Assembly (NCBI GenBank): GCA_964500895.1
Contig: CAZCQP010000030.1
Coordinates: 1 to 36,092, forward strand
Source of the DNA: CAZCQP01 sp964500895
GTDB taxonomy: Bacteria > Bacillota > Clostridia > Lachnospirales > JAISER01
Reading direction: 5' to 3'
Length of the DNA: 36,092 nt
Shown: piece by piece, positions 15,424-24,429 of the stretch
Numbering within the stretch: position 1 is the stretch's first letter
Layout: each line of letters begins with the position of its first letter
Program-made: the position numbers and the translations under genes
Notes under the pieces: model-generated
What the model saw: only the letters and a program-made list of their open reading frames with translations
Told to the model about the DNA's origin: nothing
The model's database searches: none

Positions 15424-17829
15424 TTATTTATCCCGCAACTGCGCCCCCAGCATCATTTCCAGATGGGAAATCACTTTGCGCACCGCCTTGGTTACTTCCT
15501 CGTCGGTTAAGGTGCGGTCGTCTGCACGGAAGGAAAGGGTGTACGCCATGGACTTGTAGCCCTCGGCAATTTGCTTGCCTTTGTATACATCGAAAAGGGT
15601 CACTTCTTTTAACATGTTGCCGCCCCGGGCACGAATGGCCGCTTCAATCTCTGCCGCCGCCAGGTCGTCTTTCACCAGCATGGCAATGTCTCGGTCAATG
15701 CCTGGGAATTTAGGCAGCGGGGTATAGGTTCTGTCCAGGCTGGCTTCATCTGCCATAAAATCAGCGTGGATGACAGCAATGTACACCTTTGTTTCAATGC
15801 CATACTGGGCAGCCACCGATGGATGCACCTCACCAATAAAGCCCAAATTTTCATAATCTGGGTGGGCAATAGCGGCACAGCGGCCGGGATGCATAAACGG
15901 AATATTCTTTTCGGTAGAAAAGGTAACGCCCTTAATGCCCAAACGGTTGAAAAGCTGCGTTACCACGCCGTTTAGCCGGAAGTAATCCCAGTTGCCATAC
16001 GCCCCCAATGTTAACATGTGGGGTTCTTTAGGCATGTCGGCTAAAGGCAGGCTGTCTGCCACGTATATTTTAGCCAGCTCAAACAAAGCCGCTTCTGCAT
16101 TGCGCCGGTTAAAGTTGGTGGCCAGCGATTGCAGCATGGCATTCACCGTGGTGGTGCGCATGATGCTAAAATCTTCACCCAGAGGGTTTTTAATGGTAAT
16201 GGCCTTTCGCAAAGCGCTGTCTGCTTCTATATTCAACTTATCAAACACTTTTGGGCTTTCAAATGCATAGTGCAGGGCTTCATAAAAGCCGTAAGCCACC
16301 ATGGTGTCTTTGATAATATCTTCAATCTTTTGTTTGAAGGATTTCTTGCCAACAGTTGGGGTACCAGCAGCCAGTGTGGTTTCCAGCTTGTCATAGCCGT
16401 ACATCCGGGCCACTTCTTCGGCAATGTCTGCTTCCAGCGTCATGTCTGGCCGGAAAGTAGGAATGGTGGCCACGTTGTCTTTCACTGCAATGCCCAGTTT
16501 CTCCAGCATAGCTGCCATTTCCTCTGAAGAAATGTTAGTTCCCAACAACTTGTTAATGTTCTCGGGGCTGTATGCCACTTCCCAAGAGTGCCGTGGGTTA
16601 GGGTAACATTCTGCCATGCCCGGCAGTACATCCCCGCATTCTAACATTTCTACCAATTGCACGGCCCGGTTCACTGCTGCTAAAGACAAGTTGGGGTCTA
16701 ACCCTTTTTCATATTTACCGGAAGCATCCGTGCGCAGGCCCAGCCGTTTGCTGGTTAAACGCACGTTGGTGCCGTTAAAGTTGGCAGATTCAAACAAAAT
16801 AGCAGAAGCATGTTCCGTAACCTTACTGTTCTCTCCGCCCATCACCCCGGCCACAGCCACAGCTTTTTGGCAGTCTGCAATCACTAGCATTCCTGCATCC
16901 AGCGTGCGTTCAGTGCCGTCCAAAGTGGTGAATTTCTCCCCTTCTTGGGCGTTGCGCACAATGATTTTGTGCAGGTTATTGGCGTCCAGCGCAATGCCTT
17001 CAATGTCAAAGGCGTGCATGGGTTGGCCCATTTCCAACATCACATAGTTGGTGATGTCTACAATATTGTTAATGGGCCGGATGCCGGCGGTGGTCAGCCG
17101 GTGGCGCAGCCATAAAGGCGACGGCCCAATCTTTACATTTTTAACCACACGGGCAATGTACCGAGGGCACAATTCAGGGTTTTCGATTTCCACAGCCACC
17201 ATGCTGTGAATGTCCCCCTGCCCTTCTTCCTTTAATGTAATCACTGGGGGTTGGAAAGGCACGTCAAGAGTAGCGGCTGCTTCTCTGGCAATGCCCAGCA
17301 CGCTGTGGCAGTCGGAACGGTTGGAGGTGATTTCAAACTCCACCACGTCTTCACACAGTTGTAGAATGGGCCGAATGTCTGCCCCCAGTTCGTAAGGCTT
17401 GTCCAGCACGAAAATGCCGTCTTCCACTGCCTCTGGGTAGTCTTGAAGGGTATAGCCCAATTCCTCAATAGAGCACATCATGCCGTTGGAAATTTCCCCA
17501 CGCAGCTTACCCTTTTTAATTTGCTTGCCGCCGGAGACGGTGGAACCGTCCAGGGCAACGGGAACATAATCCTCTGGGTTTAAGTTGGTGGCGCCGGTAA
17601 CAATCTGCACCGTTTCTGTGCCAATATCCACTTGGCAGACAACCAATTTGTCTGCACCGGGGTGTTTTTCAATGGAGAGCACTTTGCCCACCACAATTTT
17701 ATCTAAATCGTCGCCAAAATAATGAATGTCCTCCACCTTTGAGCCGGACATGGTCATTTTATCCGCAAAGGTTTTGGTGTCGCAGTTCACTTGTGTATAT
17801 TCCTTTAACCATGACATAGGTACTTGCAT
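15424..17829 (-). CDS. pheT: Phenylalanyl-tRNA synthetase beta subunit
   Basis: PheT forms an alpha2-beta2 enzyme with PheS that charges tRNA-Phe and edits mis-charged Tyr. The 801-residue length is typical. An N-terminal tRNA-binding OB domain (VGKVLSIEKHPGADKLVVC), the B3/B4 editing region, the B5 domain (NINKLLGTNISSEEMAAML), a catalytic-like core and the C-terminal FDX-ACB domain (PLPKFPGIDRDIAMLV) are all visible in order. The start ATG 17829 (MQVPMSWLKEY) follows AAAGGACG. It lies 49 bases after pheS and 12 bases before the SpoIID-like gene. Confidence 0.97.
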   Translation of the reverse strand: MQVPMSWLKEYTQVNCDTKTFADKMTMSGSKVEDIHYFGDDLDKIVVGKVLSIEKHPGADKLVVCQVDIGTETVQIVTGATNLNPEDYVPVALDGSTVSGGKQIKKGKLRGEISNGMMCSIEELGYTLQDYPEAVEDGIFVLDKPYELGADIRPILQLCEDVVEFEITSNRSDCHSVLGIAREAAATLDVPFQPPVITLKEEGQGDIHSMVAVEIENPELCPRYIARVVKNVKIGPSPLWLRHRLTTAGIRPINNIVDITNYVMLEMGQPMHAFDIEGIALDANNLHKIIVRNAQEGEKFTTLDGTERTLDAGMLVIADCQKAVAVAGVMGGENSKVTEHASAILFESANFNGTNVRLTSKRLGLRTDASGKYEKGLDPNLSLAAVNRAVQLVEMLECGDVLPGMAECYPNPRHSWEVAYSPENINKLLGTNISSEEMAAMLEKLGIAVKDNVATIPTFRPDMTLEADIAEEVARMYGYDKLETTLAAGTPTVGKKSFKQKIEDIIKDTMVAYGFYEALHYAFESPKVFDKLNIEADSALRKAITIKNPLGEDFSIMRTTTVNAMLQSLATNFNRRNAEAALFELAKIYVADSLPLADMPKEPHMLTLGAYGNWDYFRLNGVVTQLFNRLGIKGVTFSTEKNIPFMHPGRCAAIAHPDYENLGFIGEVHPSVAAQYGIETKVYIAVIHADFMADEASLDRTYTPLPKFPGIDRDIAMLVKDDLAAAEIEAAIRARGGNMLKEVTLFDVYKGKQIAEGYKSMAYTLSFRADDRTLTDEEVTKAVRKVISHLEMMLGAQLRDK

Positions 17830-17878
17830 GTTCAAACGTCCTTTCTGAAAGCACAATCTATTTTTATAGTTTCATCCA

Positions 17879-18898
17879 TTAAAACTGTTTCAGGAAATAC
17901 ACGTCGTTTTCAAACAACAGCCGCATATCCGTAATGCCGTAACGTTGCATGGCCACCCGTTCCAAGCCCATGCCAAAAGCAAAGCCGGAATACACCGTTG
18001 GGTCTATGCCGGACATAGACAACACCCGGGGGTGTACCATGCCACAGCCTAAAAGTTCAATCCAGCCGCTGTTTTTACACACCCGGCAACCGGCACCGTG
18101 GCACACAAAGCAGGTGGCGTCCATTTCGGCGCTGGGTTCTGTAAATGGGAAGTGATGTGGGCGGAAACGGACTTTGGTGTCTTCCCCGAACAATGCTTTG
18201 GCAAATTCTGCCAGAGAGCCCTTTAAGTCCCCCATGGTAATGCCCACATCTACCACAAGCCCTTCCAGCTGGTGAAACACCGGGGAATGGGTAGCATCCA
18301 CTTGGTCTGAACGGAACACCCGGCCGGGCGCAATCACCCGAATAGGCGGTTTTCTACTTTCCATGGTGCGCACTTGAACGGGGGATGTTTGGGTACGCAA
18401 CAAATAGTTTCCGCCCAGATAAAAGGTGTCCTGTTCATCTTTGGCGGGGTGGTTTTGGGGTATATTTAAAGCTTCAAAGTTGTAGTAGTCGGTTTCAATT
18501 TCCGGCCCTTCGGCAATTTCATAACCCATGCCAATGAAAATGTCTTTCAAGTCGTCAATAACCTTAGTGATGGGGTGTTTATTGCCCAAAACCGGCACCT
18601 TACCGGTCATGCTTACATCAATGGTTTCTAAAGCAATAGATGCCTGTTGTTCTTTGGCATGAAGCAACGCCTTGGCATCATTTAACATGCTTTCAATTTT
18701 TTCCCTGGCTTCATGTACCAACATCCCGGCAGCCGGGCGTTCTTCTGGAGTCAAAGCACCCAATGTTTTCAACAGCTGGGTCAGTTCGCCTTTTTTGCCG
18801 GTGACGGCCAAACGCAATTCCTCCAGCTCTTTCAGTTCAGAAACTTGTGCCAGGCGTTCCTTGCAGTAATCCTTAATTTCCTGTAGCTTCTCCTTCAT
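17879..18898 (-). CDS. pheS: Phenylalanyl-tRNA synthetase alpha subunit
   Basis: PheS is the catalytic subunit of the phenylalanyl-tRNA synthetase. The 339-residue protein has an N-terminal coiled-coil (about residues 1-85) and a class II core, with the Phe-binding segment HSPVFHQLEGLVVD and motif 3 FGMGLERVAMQRYGI. A Cys/His cluster, CFVCHGAGCRVC, sits in the core as in many Firmicutes. The start ATG 18898 follows AAAAGGAG. It begins 14 bases after uppP, leaving no room for a T-box leader, so charging-dependent control is not visible here. Confidence 0.97.
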   Translation of the reverse strand: MKEKLQEIKDYCKERLAQVSELKELEELRLAVTGKKGELTQLLKTLGALTPEERPAAGMLVHEAREKIESMLNDAKALLHAKEQQASIALETIDVSMTGKVPVLGNKHPITKVIDDLKDIFIGMGYEIAEGPEIETDYYNFEALNIPQNHPAKDEQDTFYLGGNYLLRTQTSPVQVRTMESRKPPIRVIAPGRVFRSDQVDATHSPVFHQLEGLVVDVGITMGDLKGSLAEFAKALFGEDTKVRFRPHHFPFTEPSAEMDATCFVCHGAGCRVCKNSGWIELLGCGMVHPRVLSMSGIDPTVYSGFAFGMGLERVAMQRYGITDMRLLFENDVYFLKQF

Positions 18899-18912
18899 TT
18901 GTAAAACTCCTT

Positions 18913-19698
18913 TTATTTAAGTATAAATTGAACGGCTAAAAGTATTGCGCCCAACGCAAACACATAATAGGAAAATACTTTAAGGTTGCTTTTTTCAATG
19001 AGCTTAATCATAAATGTAATGGCTAAGTACCCGGTGAGCATGGCCGCCAGCGTACCCATCACAACGGGAAGCAGGGTAATGTCACCCAATATATCTTCCC
19101 CGCCCAGCATATCTTTCACCTGCAACACCGCTGCCCCTAAAATGGCAGGAATAGACAAAAGAAACGAATATTTGGCCGCCGCTTTTCTGTCCAACTTCCG
19201 GGTTAAAGAAGCCGTTACAGTGCTACCGGAACGGGAAATGCCGGGTATGATGGCCACAGCTTGCACACAGCCAATAATCAAGGCGTCTATGGGCGCCATG
19301 TTTTTCACTTGCTTACGCCCGCCCTGCATTCTGTCTGCAAGTAGCAGCAATACCCCAGTGATAAAGAAACCCGGCCATAACAAGGTTCCCCCGTTAAACA
19401 AGCTTTCAAACCAATCCCCAAACAACAGGGCGGCTACCACAGCAGGCAGGGTGCCGAAAATGAGCATGACCGTCAGCTTTTGAAAGGGGTTTTTAATCAG
19501 CTTCCAAACGTCTTTACGGTAAATGATGAGCACAGGCACAAGCGTGCCCAGGTGGAGCATTACATCAAAGGCCATGGCTGGCTCTTCCATCTTTAAAAGA
19601 CTTTGCGCCAACACCAAATGCCCGGAAGAGCTAATGGGTAAAAATTCCGCAAGCCCCTGAATAATGCCCAAAATGACTGCTTCTAATACGTTCAACAC
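18913..19698 (-). CDS. uppP: Undecaprenyl-diphosphatase
   Basis: UppP (BacA) dephosphorylates undecaprenyl pyrophosphate to recycle the lipid carrier for wall synthesis, and its overproduction gives bacitracin resistance. The 261-residue protein has about eight membrane spans and both family signatures, EFLPISSSGHL and PGISRSGST. GTG 19698 is chosen as start: AAAGGAG lies 6 bases upstream, whereas the in-frame ATG at 19734 lies upstream of a -10 box TATAAT that falls within the extended frame. It is the first gene of the uppP-pheS-pheT-spoIID-queA-S9 cluster. Confidence 0.95.
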   Translation of the reverse strand: MLNVLEAVILGIIQGLAEFLPISSSGHLVLAQSLLKMEEPAMAFDVMLHLGTLVPVLIIYRKDVWKLIKNPFQKLTVMLIFGTLPAVVAALLFGDWFESLFNGGTLLWPGFFITGVLLLLADRMQGGRKQVKNMAPIDALIIGCVQAVAIIPGISRSGSTVTASLTRKLDRKAAAKYSFLLSIPAILGAAVLQVKDMLGGEDILGDITLLPVVMGTLAAMLTGYLAITFMIKLIEKSNLKVFSYYVFALGAILLAVQFILK

Positions 19699-19722
19699 TG
19701 TCCACTCCTTTGCACTGAAAGA

Positions 19723-19751
19723 ATTATATGCCATTTTTCTCTTATTTGCAA
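19723..19751 (-). promoter_or_regulatory. Sigma-A type promoter for uppP and the downstream cluster
   Basis: On the minus strand TTGCAA (19751-19746) and TATAAT (19728-19723) are separated by exactly 17 bases. Transcription would start near 19716, leaving about 18 bases before the GTG start and no room for a leader regulator. Confidence 0.65.
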
Positions 19752-19759
19752 CAATGTCA

Positions 19760-19788
19760 TAGAACTTTAACGAAGGATGTGCTATACT
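19760..19788 (+). promoter_or_regulatory. Extended -10 promoter for the SLH-domain protein gene
   Basis: TGC precedes TATACT (19783-19788), giving the extended -10 form. The -35 region (TAGAAC at 19760-19765, 17-base spacing) is poor. It lies back-to-back with the uppP promoter, 46 bases before ATG 19835. Confidence 0.45.
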
Positions 19789-19834
19789 TGTTTAAAAATC
19801 GCCTTTAGTGGATAAGAAAGCAGGTGTGAGTCCC

Positions 19835-20980
19835 ATGAAAGAACCGCTGTTTAAACGTGCCTTGTGCATTGTATTATTTTTGGCGTTGATTAGCCAAACC
19901 GTATCTGCTTTTGCCGCAGCCACCAATCCAGCAGCCCCTTTCGTACATATCACCATTGAAAGCCATGACCGCACACTGGCGGAAGGCCAGGTGAATGCCT
20001 ACAGCTTTCAAGAAGCCGTTAAAAACCTGGGCATTGATGCCTCTCTATCCATCATATACGCCCATGACGGAAAAAAGAACTTTGTGTATAGCGTCAATGG
20101 GGTGAAGCAAAACCAGTTTGGGCAAAGTGATGGCTGGTTGGGTTATGTGGAGCGAAACGGCAATGTTGTGAACCCGGAAGATTATTTAAGCTTTCAGCTA
20201 GAGCCTGGCGACCGGGCAGTTTTATATTACGGGCACCCGGAAAACACTAAAATTATACCTTCCCTGCAATATGGCAGAGAAGCAAACAGTGTGCGGTTTC
20301 TGGCGCAAAGCACCCAAACCTTGTGGTCCGCCGAAGACGGCAGCTGGCGGCAAGAGCAGCTGGTGGAAGGGGTTAAAGATTTGCGCATCCGCATCCGTTT
20401 TCCCGGCGGTACGCAGAAAATATTTAAAACCAACGATGAAGGTGTTGCCAACGCCACATTCAGCGTTTTGGGTGCCTATAGTTTTTACGCCGAAGGTTAC
20501 GTCAATGGCAGTTACCCTAGGGCTGTGCGCACCCCTAACCAAGTGGCACTGTTTGGGCTTAAAAATAACAGCCGTGCCACCCGTGGTGAGGTGGCGGCCT
20601 TTATTGCGAATAGCTTTCACCTTTCAAACGATGCCGGTACGATACAGTTTACCGATGTCACCAACCTCACCCCTTACCAGAAGGAAATCCTGTACTGTGC
20701 TTCCACGGGCATTATTTCTGGCTATGCGGACGGACGATTTATGCCGGATGAACCGGTAACTCAGCTGCAATTGGCGGTGATGCTTTCCCGATTGCTACCG
20801 GAAGCCTCTGAACCAGGCAAAGAAAATTTGCCCAATGTTCCGGCCTGGGCTGTGGCCGCCGTGAATACTTGCCTCTCTGCCGGAGCATTTGACGGCATGA
20901 ACCCGGACTGGAACGGTACCGTCACAGCAGAACAACTGGCTGCCATCTATCAAAATTTAGCTTTATACATACAAAGGTGA
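19835..20980 (+). CDS. Exported SLH-domain protein with a DUF4430-like domain
   Basis: The 381-residue protein begins with a signal peptide (LFKRALCIVLFLALISQTVSAFA). A domain resembling DUF4430 follows, with the phrases FVYSVNGVKQNQFGQSDGWL, GYVERNG and LEPGDRAVLYYG. A linker domain comes next, and the C-terminal third holds S-layer-homology repeats: one complete (FTDVTNLTPYQKEILYCAS..GIISGYADGRFMPDEPVTQ) and one partial (WAVAAVNTCLSAGAFDGMN). SLH repeats anchor proteins to wall polymers, so this is likely displayed at the surface. ATG 19835 has only a weak site (AGGTGTGAG); in-frame GTG 19826 and 19808 are alternatives. The stop is 5 bases before the next start. Confidence 0.82.
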   Translation: MKEPLFKRALCIVLFLALISQTVSAFAAATNPAAPFVHITIESHDRTLAEGQVNAYSFQEAVKNLGIDASLSIIYAHDGKKNFVYSVNGVKQNQFGQSDGWLGYVERNGNVVNPEDYLSFQLEPGDRAVLYYGHPENTKIIPSLQYGREANSVRFLAQSTQTLWSAEDGSWRQEQLVEGVKDLRIRIRFPGGTQKIFKTNDEGVANATFSVLGAYSFYAEGYVNGSYPRAVRTPNQVALFGLKNNSRATRGEVAAFIANSFHLSNDAGTIQFTDVTNLTPYQKEILYCASTGIISGYADGRFMPDEPVTQLQLAVMLSRLLPEASEPGKENLPNVPAWAVAAVNTCLSAGAFDGMNPDWNGTVTAEQLAAIYQNLALYIQR

Positions 20981-20985
20981 AAAAG

Positions 20986-22122
20986 ATGAAAATTGGTTTA
21001 ATCATCAACCCCATTGCCGGTATGGGCGGCAGTGTGGGGCTTAAAGGCACCGATGGGGTGCTAAACCAAGCGTTGGCCATGGGTGCAACGCCACATGCAG
21101 AAGCAAACGCACAGAAGGCACTAATGCCCCTATTAAACCAACATACGGCTGGTTTGCCTTTTGAATTGCTGTGCGCCCCGGGGCGCATGGGTGCAGATTT
21201 AGTCAAGGCACTAGAGATTCCGGCAACTGTTCTGGAAGGAATGTCGGAGAAAAGGGATTTGGCAGATTTTTCGGAAGCAGACACCATGGCCGCCTGTGAA
21301 AGCTTTGTGCAGGCAGGGGTATCCCTTATTGTGTTTGGCGGTGGGGACGGCACAGCCAGAAATGTGCTGGCCGCCACAAAAGGCGTTGTGCCTGTGATTG
21401 GCATTCCCACCGGGGTTAAAATGCACTCTGGTGTGTTTGCATTGCGCCCAGCCTTGGCGGGTGCCCTTTTACAAGGCTGGATTGAAGGGCGCATCACCCG
21501 CACAATCCCCATGGAAGTGCTGGATTTAGATGAGGAAGCATACCGGCAAGGCAACGTGGGCACTGCACTTTATGGCTATTTAAACGTGCCTTACGATGCC
21601 CGGCTATTGCAAGGCAAAAAAAGCGCCAGCCCCTTATCGGATATGGCCAACCAGCAAGCCATTGCCAGCCATTTTGTAGACCATATGCAGCCAGACACTT
21701 TATATTTTATTGGCCCTGGCTCTACCACCAACCAAATTTTAAAAACCCTTAACCTAAACGGAACCCTTATTGGTTTTGATGCCCTGCTCAATGGTTCCTG
21801 TTTGGCCACAGATTTAAACGAAGCTGGTATGCTTGCCATTTTAGACAGTCACCCGGATAAAAAGGCGGTATTAGTGGTCACACCCATTGGGGGGCAAGGG
21901 GTTTTGTTTGGCAGGGGCAACCAACAGGCTTCTTTCCGTGTGCTCCAGCGCATTGGAAAAGCAGGCATTCAAGTGGTGGCCACCCAAATGAAGTTGGCCG
22001 CTTTTAAAGGCAGACCATTTACGGTAGATACCGGCCATGACACCACAGACCAAATGTTGACTGGCTATTATAAAGTGCTGGTTGGGTATAACGAACATAC
22101 CATGTATAGAGTTGAAATGTGA
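20986..22122 (+). CDS. ATP-NAD kinase family protein (AcoX-like)
   Basis: The 378-residue protein carries the NAD-kinase/diacylglycerol-kinase glycine motif IVFGGGDGTARNV near residue 110 and opens KIGLIINPIAGMGGSVGLKG, the pattern of the COG3199 (AcoX-like) group rather than housekeeping NadK. FIGPGSTTNQIL and VTPIGGQGVLFGRGNQQ are further conserved-looking blocks. It probably binds ATP or NAD and may phosphorylate a nucleotide or related small molecule, but the substrate of this group is not established. ATG 20986 is preferred because AAAGGTG lies just upstream; GTG 20977 overlaps the previous stop. Confidence 0.85.
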   Translation: MKIGLIINPIAGMGGSVGLKGTDGVLNQALAMGATPHAEANAQKALMPLLNQHTAGLPFELLCAPGRMGADLVKALEIPATVLEGMSEKRDLADFSEADTMAACESFVQAGVSLIVFGGGDGTARNVLAATKGVVPVIGIPTGVKMHSGVFALRPALAGALLQGWIEGRITRTIPMEVLDLDEEAYRQGNVGTALYGYLNVPYDARLLQGKKSASPLSDMANQQAIASHFVDHMQPDTLYFIGPGSTTNQILKTLNLNGTLIGFDALLNGSCLATDLNEAGMLAILDSHPDKKAVLVVTPIGGQGVLFGRGNQQASFRVLQRIGKAGIQVVATQMKLAAFKGRPFTVDTGHDTTDQMLTGYYKVLVGYNEHTMYRVEM

Positions 22123-22157
22123 TAAAGTTGAAATATGATGATGAAAGGTGTGCGCAC

Positions 22158-22982
22158 ATGATTCGAGGTGGTATAGAAAAGCGGGACTTAATTTGCACGT
22201 TGCTTTCAGACTTTGCAGAGATTATGGATTCCGACTGCATGTTTTCTGTGACAGATGTACATACGTTTATTGCCTATCACCCTGGTAGGTCGGTGGATAT
22301 TAAGGTGAAGATTAGGGCACCTGTGCCCGAACAAAGCCCACTTTATGCCGCAGCCCAAACAAAGCGGGCGGTTACCAAAACAGTGCCCAAGGAAGTGTGG
22401 GGGGTGCCCTTTCGCTCTACTGCAACGCCCATTTGCGATTCTGCCGGGCAAGTGGTGGGCTGCGTAGGTTTCGGCATTTCCATTGAACGGGAAAGCCAAT
22501 TGATAGACACTTACCAAAACTTTTCAGAACTGCTGGCACGCATTACAGGCGAAGCTGGGCACATATCGGATAGCATTAAACAGGTCGATGAAGGTAACGT
22601 AACCTTTTTAAAGATGATGCAGAAAGCAAGAAACGAAGCCAACCAGACTAAAGATTTGCTTCTAAAAATTAATGAAATTGCCGCCATGACAGATATTCTG
22701 GCGGTTAATGCTTCTATAGAAGCTGCCCGGGCCGGGGTTTACGGCAAAGGTTTTGCCGTGATAGCCTCTGAAATTAAAAGCCTATCTCAAAACACTAAAA
22801 AAATCACCCAAAGCACCGTCACCATGCTTAATACCATTGTTGACTCTATTCATACCCTTTCCCAACTGACACAAGGCAACAACGCCATTATTCAAAATCA
22901 AATTTCAGAAATTGACAACATTGCACAAACCGTAGAAGGAATGCAAAAAGTAGCCGATAATTATGCCAAATTGGTGCGATAG
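22158..22982 (+). CDS. Soluble methyl-accepting chemotaxis-like protein
   Basis: The 274-residue protein has no membrane span. The first ~125 residues form a probable sensor domain ending VGCVGFGISIERE, with conserved-looking SDFAEIMDSDCMFSVTD. The rest is a coiled-coil containing a chemoreceptor signalling tip, AAMTDILAVNASIEAARAGV then GKGFAVIASEIKSL, closely resembling the MCP consensus. There is no HAMP domain. ATG 22158 follows AAAGGTG by 7 bases; GTG 22119 has no ribosome site. Short cytosolic receptors of this type are known in Firmicutes, but no CheA or flagellar genes are in the window, so the output is unknown. It lies in a + strand series with the NAD-kinase-like gene and a racemase. 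Confidence 0.8.
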   Translation: MIRGGIEKRDLICTLLSDFAEIMDSDCMFSVTDVHTFIAYHPGRSVDIKVKIRAPVPEQSPLYAAAQTKRAVTKTVPKEVWGVPFRSTATPICDSAGQVVGCVGFGISIERESQLIDTYQNFSELLARITGEAGHISDSIKQVDEGNVTFLKMMQKARNEANQTKDLLLKINEIAAMTDILAVNASIEAARAGVYGKGFAVIASEIKSLSQNTKKITQSTVTMLNTIVDSIHTLSQLTQGNNAIIQNQISEIDNIAQTVEGMQKVADNYAKLVR

Positions 22983-23003
22983 CCTCTTTTAAGGAGCGTG
23001 TTT

Positions 23004-24089
23004 ATGAACGACTATCCAAGACTCATCATCGACAAGGCCAAACTTTTACACAACATTCAAAAAGTATGCCACACCTGCAAAGCCCATGGCATTTCTGTTT
23101 CCTGCGTGGTTAAAGGCTTTAACGGTTTGCCCGAGTTGGTGCGGCTTTATGACCAGACAGACTGTCTGCACATTGCGGACTCCCGGCTGGACAGATTGCA
23201 GCAGTATAAACAGATGGGCATTCAAAAACCTTTGATGCTGGTGCGCATTCCCATGCCCTGCGAGGCAAGCAATGTGGTAAGGTATTGCGACATCAGTTTA
23301 AATAGCGACATCCATACCCTCCGGGCGCTGAACGCTTGCGCTGCTACATACAATGTGAATCATGGAGTACTGCTCATGGCAGACTTAGGGGATTTGCGTG
23401 AAGGTATTTTTGATGAAGAAGAAATGATTCAAACGGCAGAAACCGTTGAAAAGGAATTGGAACACATCACGTTAGAAGGCATTGGCACAAACTTAGGTTG
23501 TTACGGTGCCGTGGTGCCCAACGAACAAAACACCGGCCAACTGGTGCAGCTGGCCCGGCGCATTGAAGAACGGCTTGGCCGTTCATTAAACATTATTTCA
23601 GCCGGTTCCAGCACCACCTTGCCTTTGGTTTGGGACAACCACATGCCAGCGGGGGCTAATAACTTGCGCATTGGTGAAGGCATTATTTTGGCACAGGATT
23701 TAGAAAAACTTTGGAATTACCCCACCCCAGACTATGTGCAAGACATTTTCACATTGGAAGCACAGGTCATTGAAGTGCGGCAAAAACCCTCCCGCCCCAT
23801 CGGCCAAATTTTTGTTAATGCCTTTGGAAGCAAGCCGGAATTTAAAGACAAGGGCATTCGTAAGCGTGCTCTTTTAGGCTTGGGCAAGCTGGATGTGGGG
23901 GGAACCGTGAACCTTTTACCCACCCTGCCCGGCATTGAAATATTAGGGGGCAGCAGTGACCATGTTATTCTGGACATACAGGATTGTGAAGTGCCCATTC
24001 AAACGGGGGACATTCTGCGGTTCCACCTGATGTATGAAAGCCTGCTGTTTGCCTCTGCTTCCCCGTTTATTAAGAAAGTATTAATTTAG
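23004..24089 (+). CDS. PLP-dependent racemase, alanine/ornithine racemase family
   Basis: The 361-residue protein has the fold-type III (alanine racemase N-terminal) barrel. LIIDKAKLLHNIQKVCHTC is followed by CVVKGFNG, where Lys would bind pyridoxal phosphate. Later blocks are LLMADLGDLREGIF, LEGIGTNLGCYGA, SAGSSTTLPL and NLRIGEGIILAQDL. These match the ornithine-racemase/YhfX-like group rather than Alr, which carries a distinct C-terminal domain. No ornithine-degradation genes (ora, ord, ort) are nearby, so the amino acid substrate is unassigned. ATG 23004 follows AAGGAG by 7 bases. Confidence 0.82.
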   Translation: MNDYPRLIIDKAKLLHNIQKVCHTCKAHGISVSCVVKGFNGLPELVRLYDQTDCLHIADSRLDRLQQYKQMGIQKPLMLVRIPMPCEASNVVRYCDISLNSDIHTLRALNACAATYNVNHGVLLMADLGDLREGIFDEEEMIQTAETVEKELEHITLEGIGTNLGCYGAVVPNEQNTGQLVQLARRIEERLGRSLNIISAGSSTTLPLVWDNHMPAGANNLRIGEGIILAQDLEKLWNYPTPDYVQDIFTLEAQVIEVRQKPSRPIGQIFVNAFGSKPEFKDKGIRKRALLGLGKLDVGGTVNLLPTLPGIEILGGSSDHVILDIQDCEVPIQTGDILRFHLMYESLLFASASPFIKKVLI

Positions 24090-24096
24090 CCTTCGC

Positions 24097-24429
24097 TTAG
24101 GATATGTATTGGGTCATGAGCATATAAACGGCCGTCCCACTAAAAATGCTGAGCATCGGGTTTCTTTTCCACACATGCAACCCCACCACAAGCCCGGCCG
24201 CCACCACCTCTCGAATGGCAAAGGGCCATTGGGTGAATTGCACATCTCTGAAGCAGTAAACCAGAATGGCACAAATAATGGCCGGGGGCAAATACTTCCC
24301 TAAATACAGCACCAGTGCCGGCGGTTCTTTTTTCCCGCTACCAAATACCAAAAATGGAAGGGCCCGGGTGGAAAACGTCACCGCAGACATTAATGCAATG
24401 GCTATTATCAATTGTTTACCTGTAATCAT
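24097..24429 (-). CDS. azlD: AzlD-type branched-chain amino acid exporter subunit
   Basis: The 110-residue protein has about four membrane spans, with the family-like phrases STRALPFLVFG and LGKYLPPAIICAILVYC. With AzlC it forms a branched-chain amino acid exporter, known from 4-azaleucine resistance in B. subtilis. ATG 24429 overlaps azlC by 14 bases; TTG 24438 is an in-frame alternative. The stop faces the racemase stop with only 7 bases between. Confidence 0.88.
   Translation of the reverse strand: MITGKQLIIAIALMSAVTFSTRALPFLVFGSGKKEPPALVLYLGKYLPPAIICAILVYCFRDVQFTQWPFAIREVVAAGLVVGLHVWKRNPMLSIFSGTAVYMLMTQYIS

Noticed and set aside
22119..22157. GTG 22119 as the start of the chemoreceptor-like protein
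   Set aside because: No ribosome site before it; AAAGGTG lies correctly before ATG 22158.
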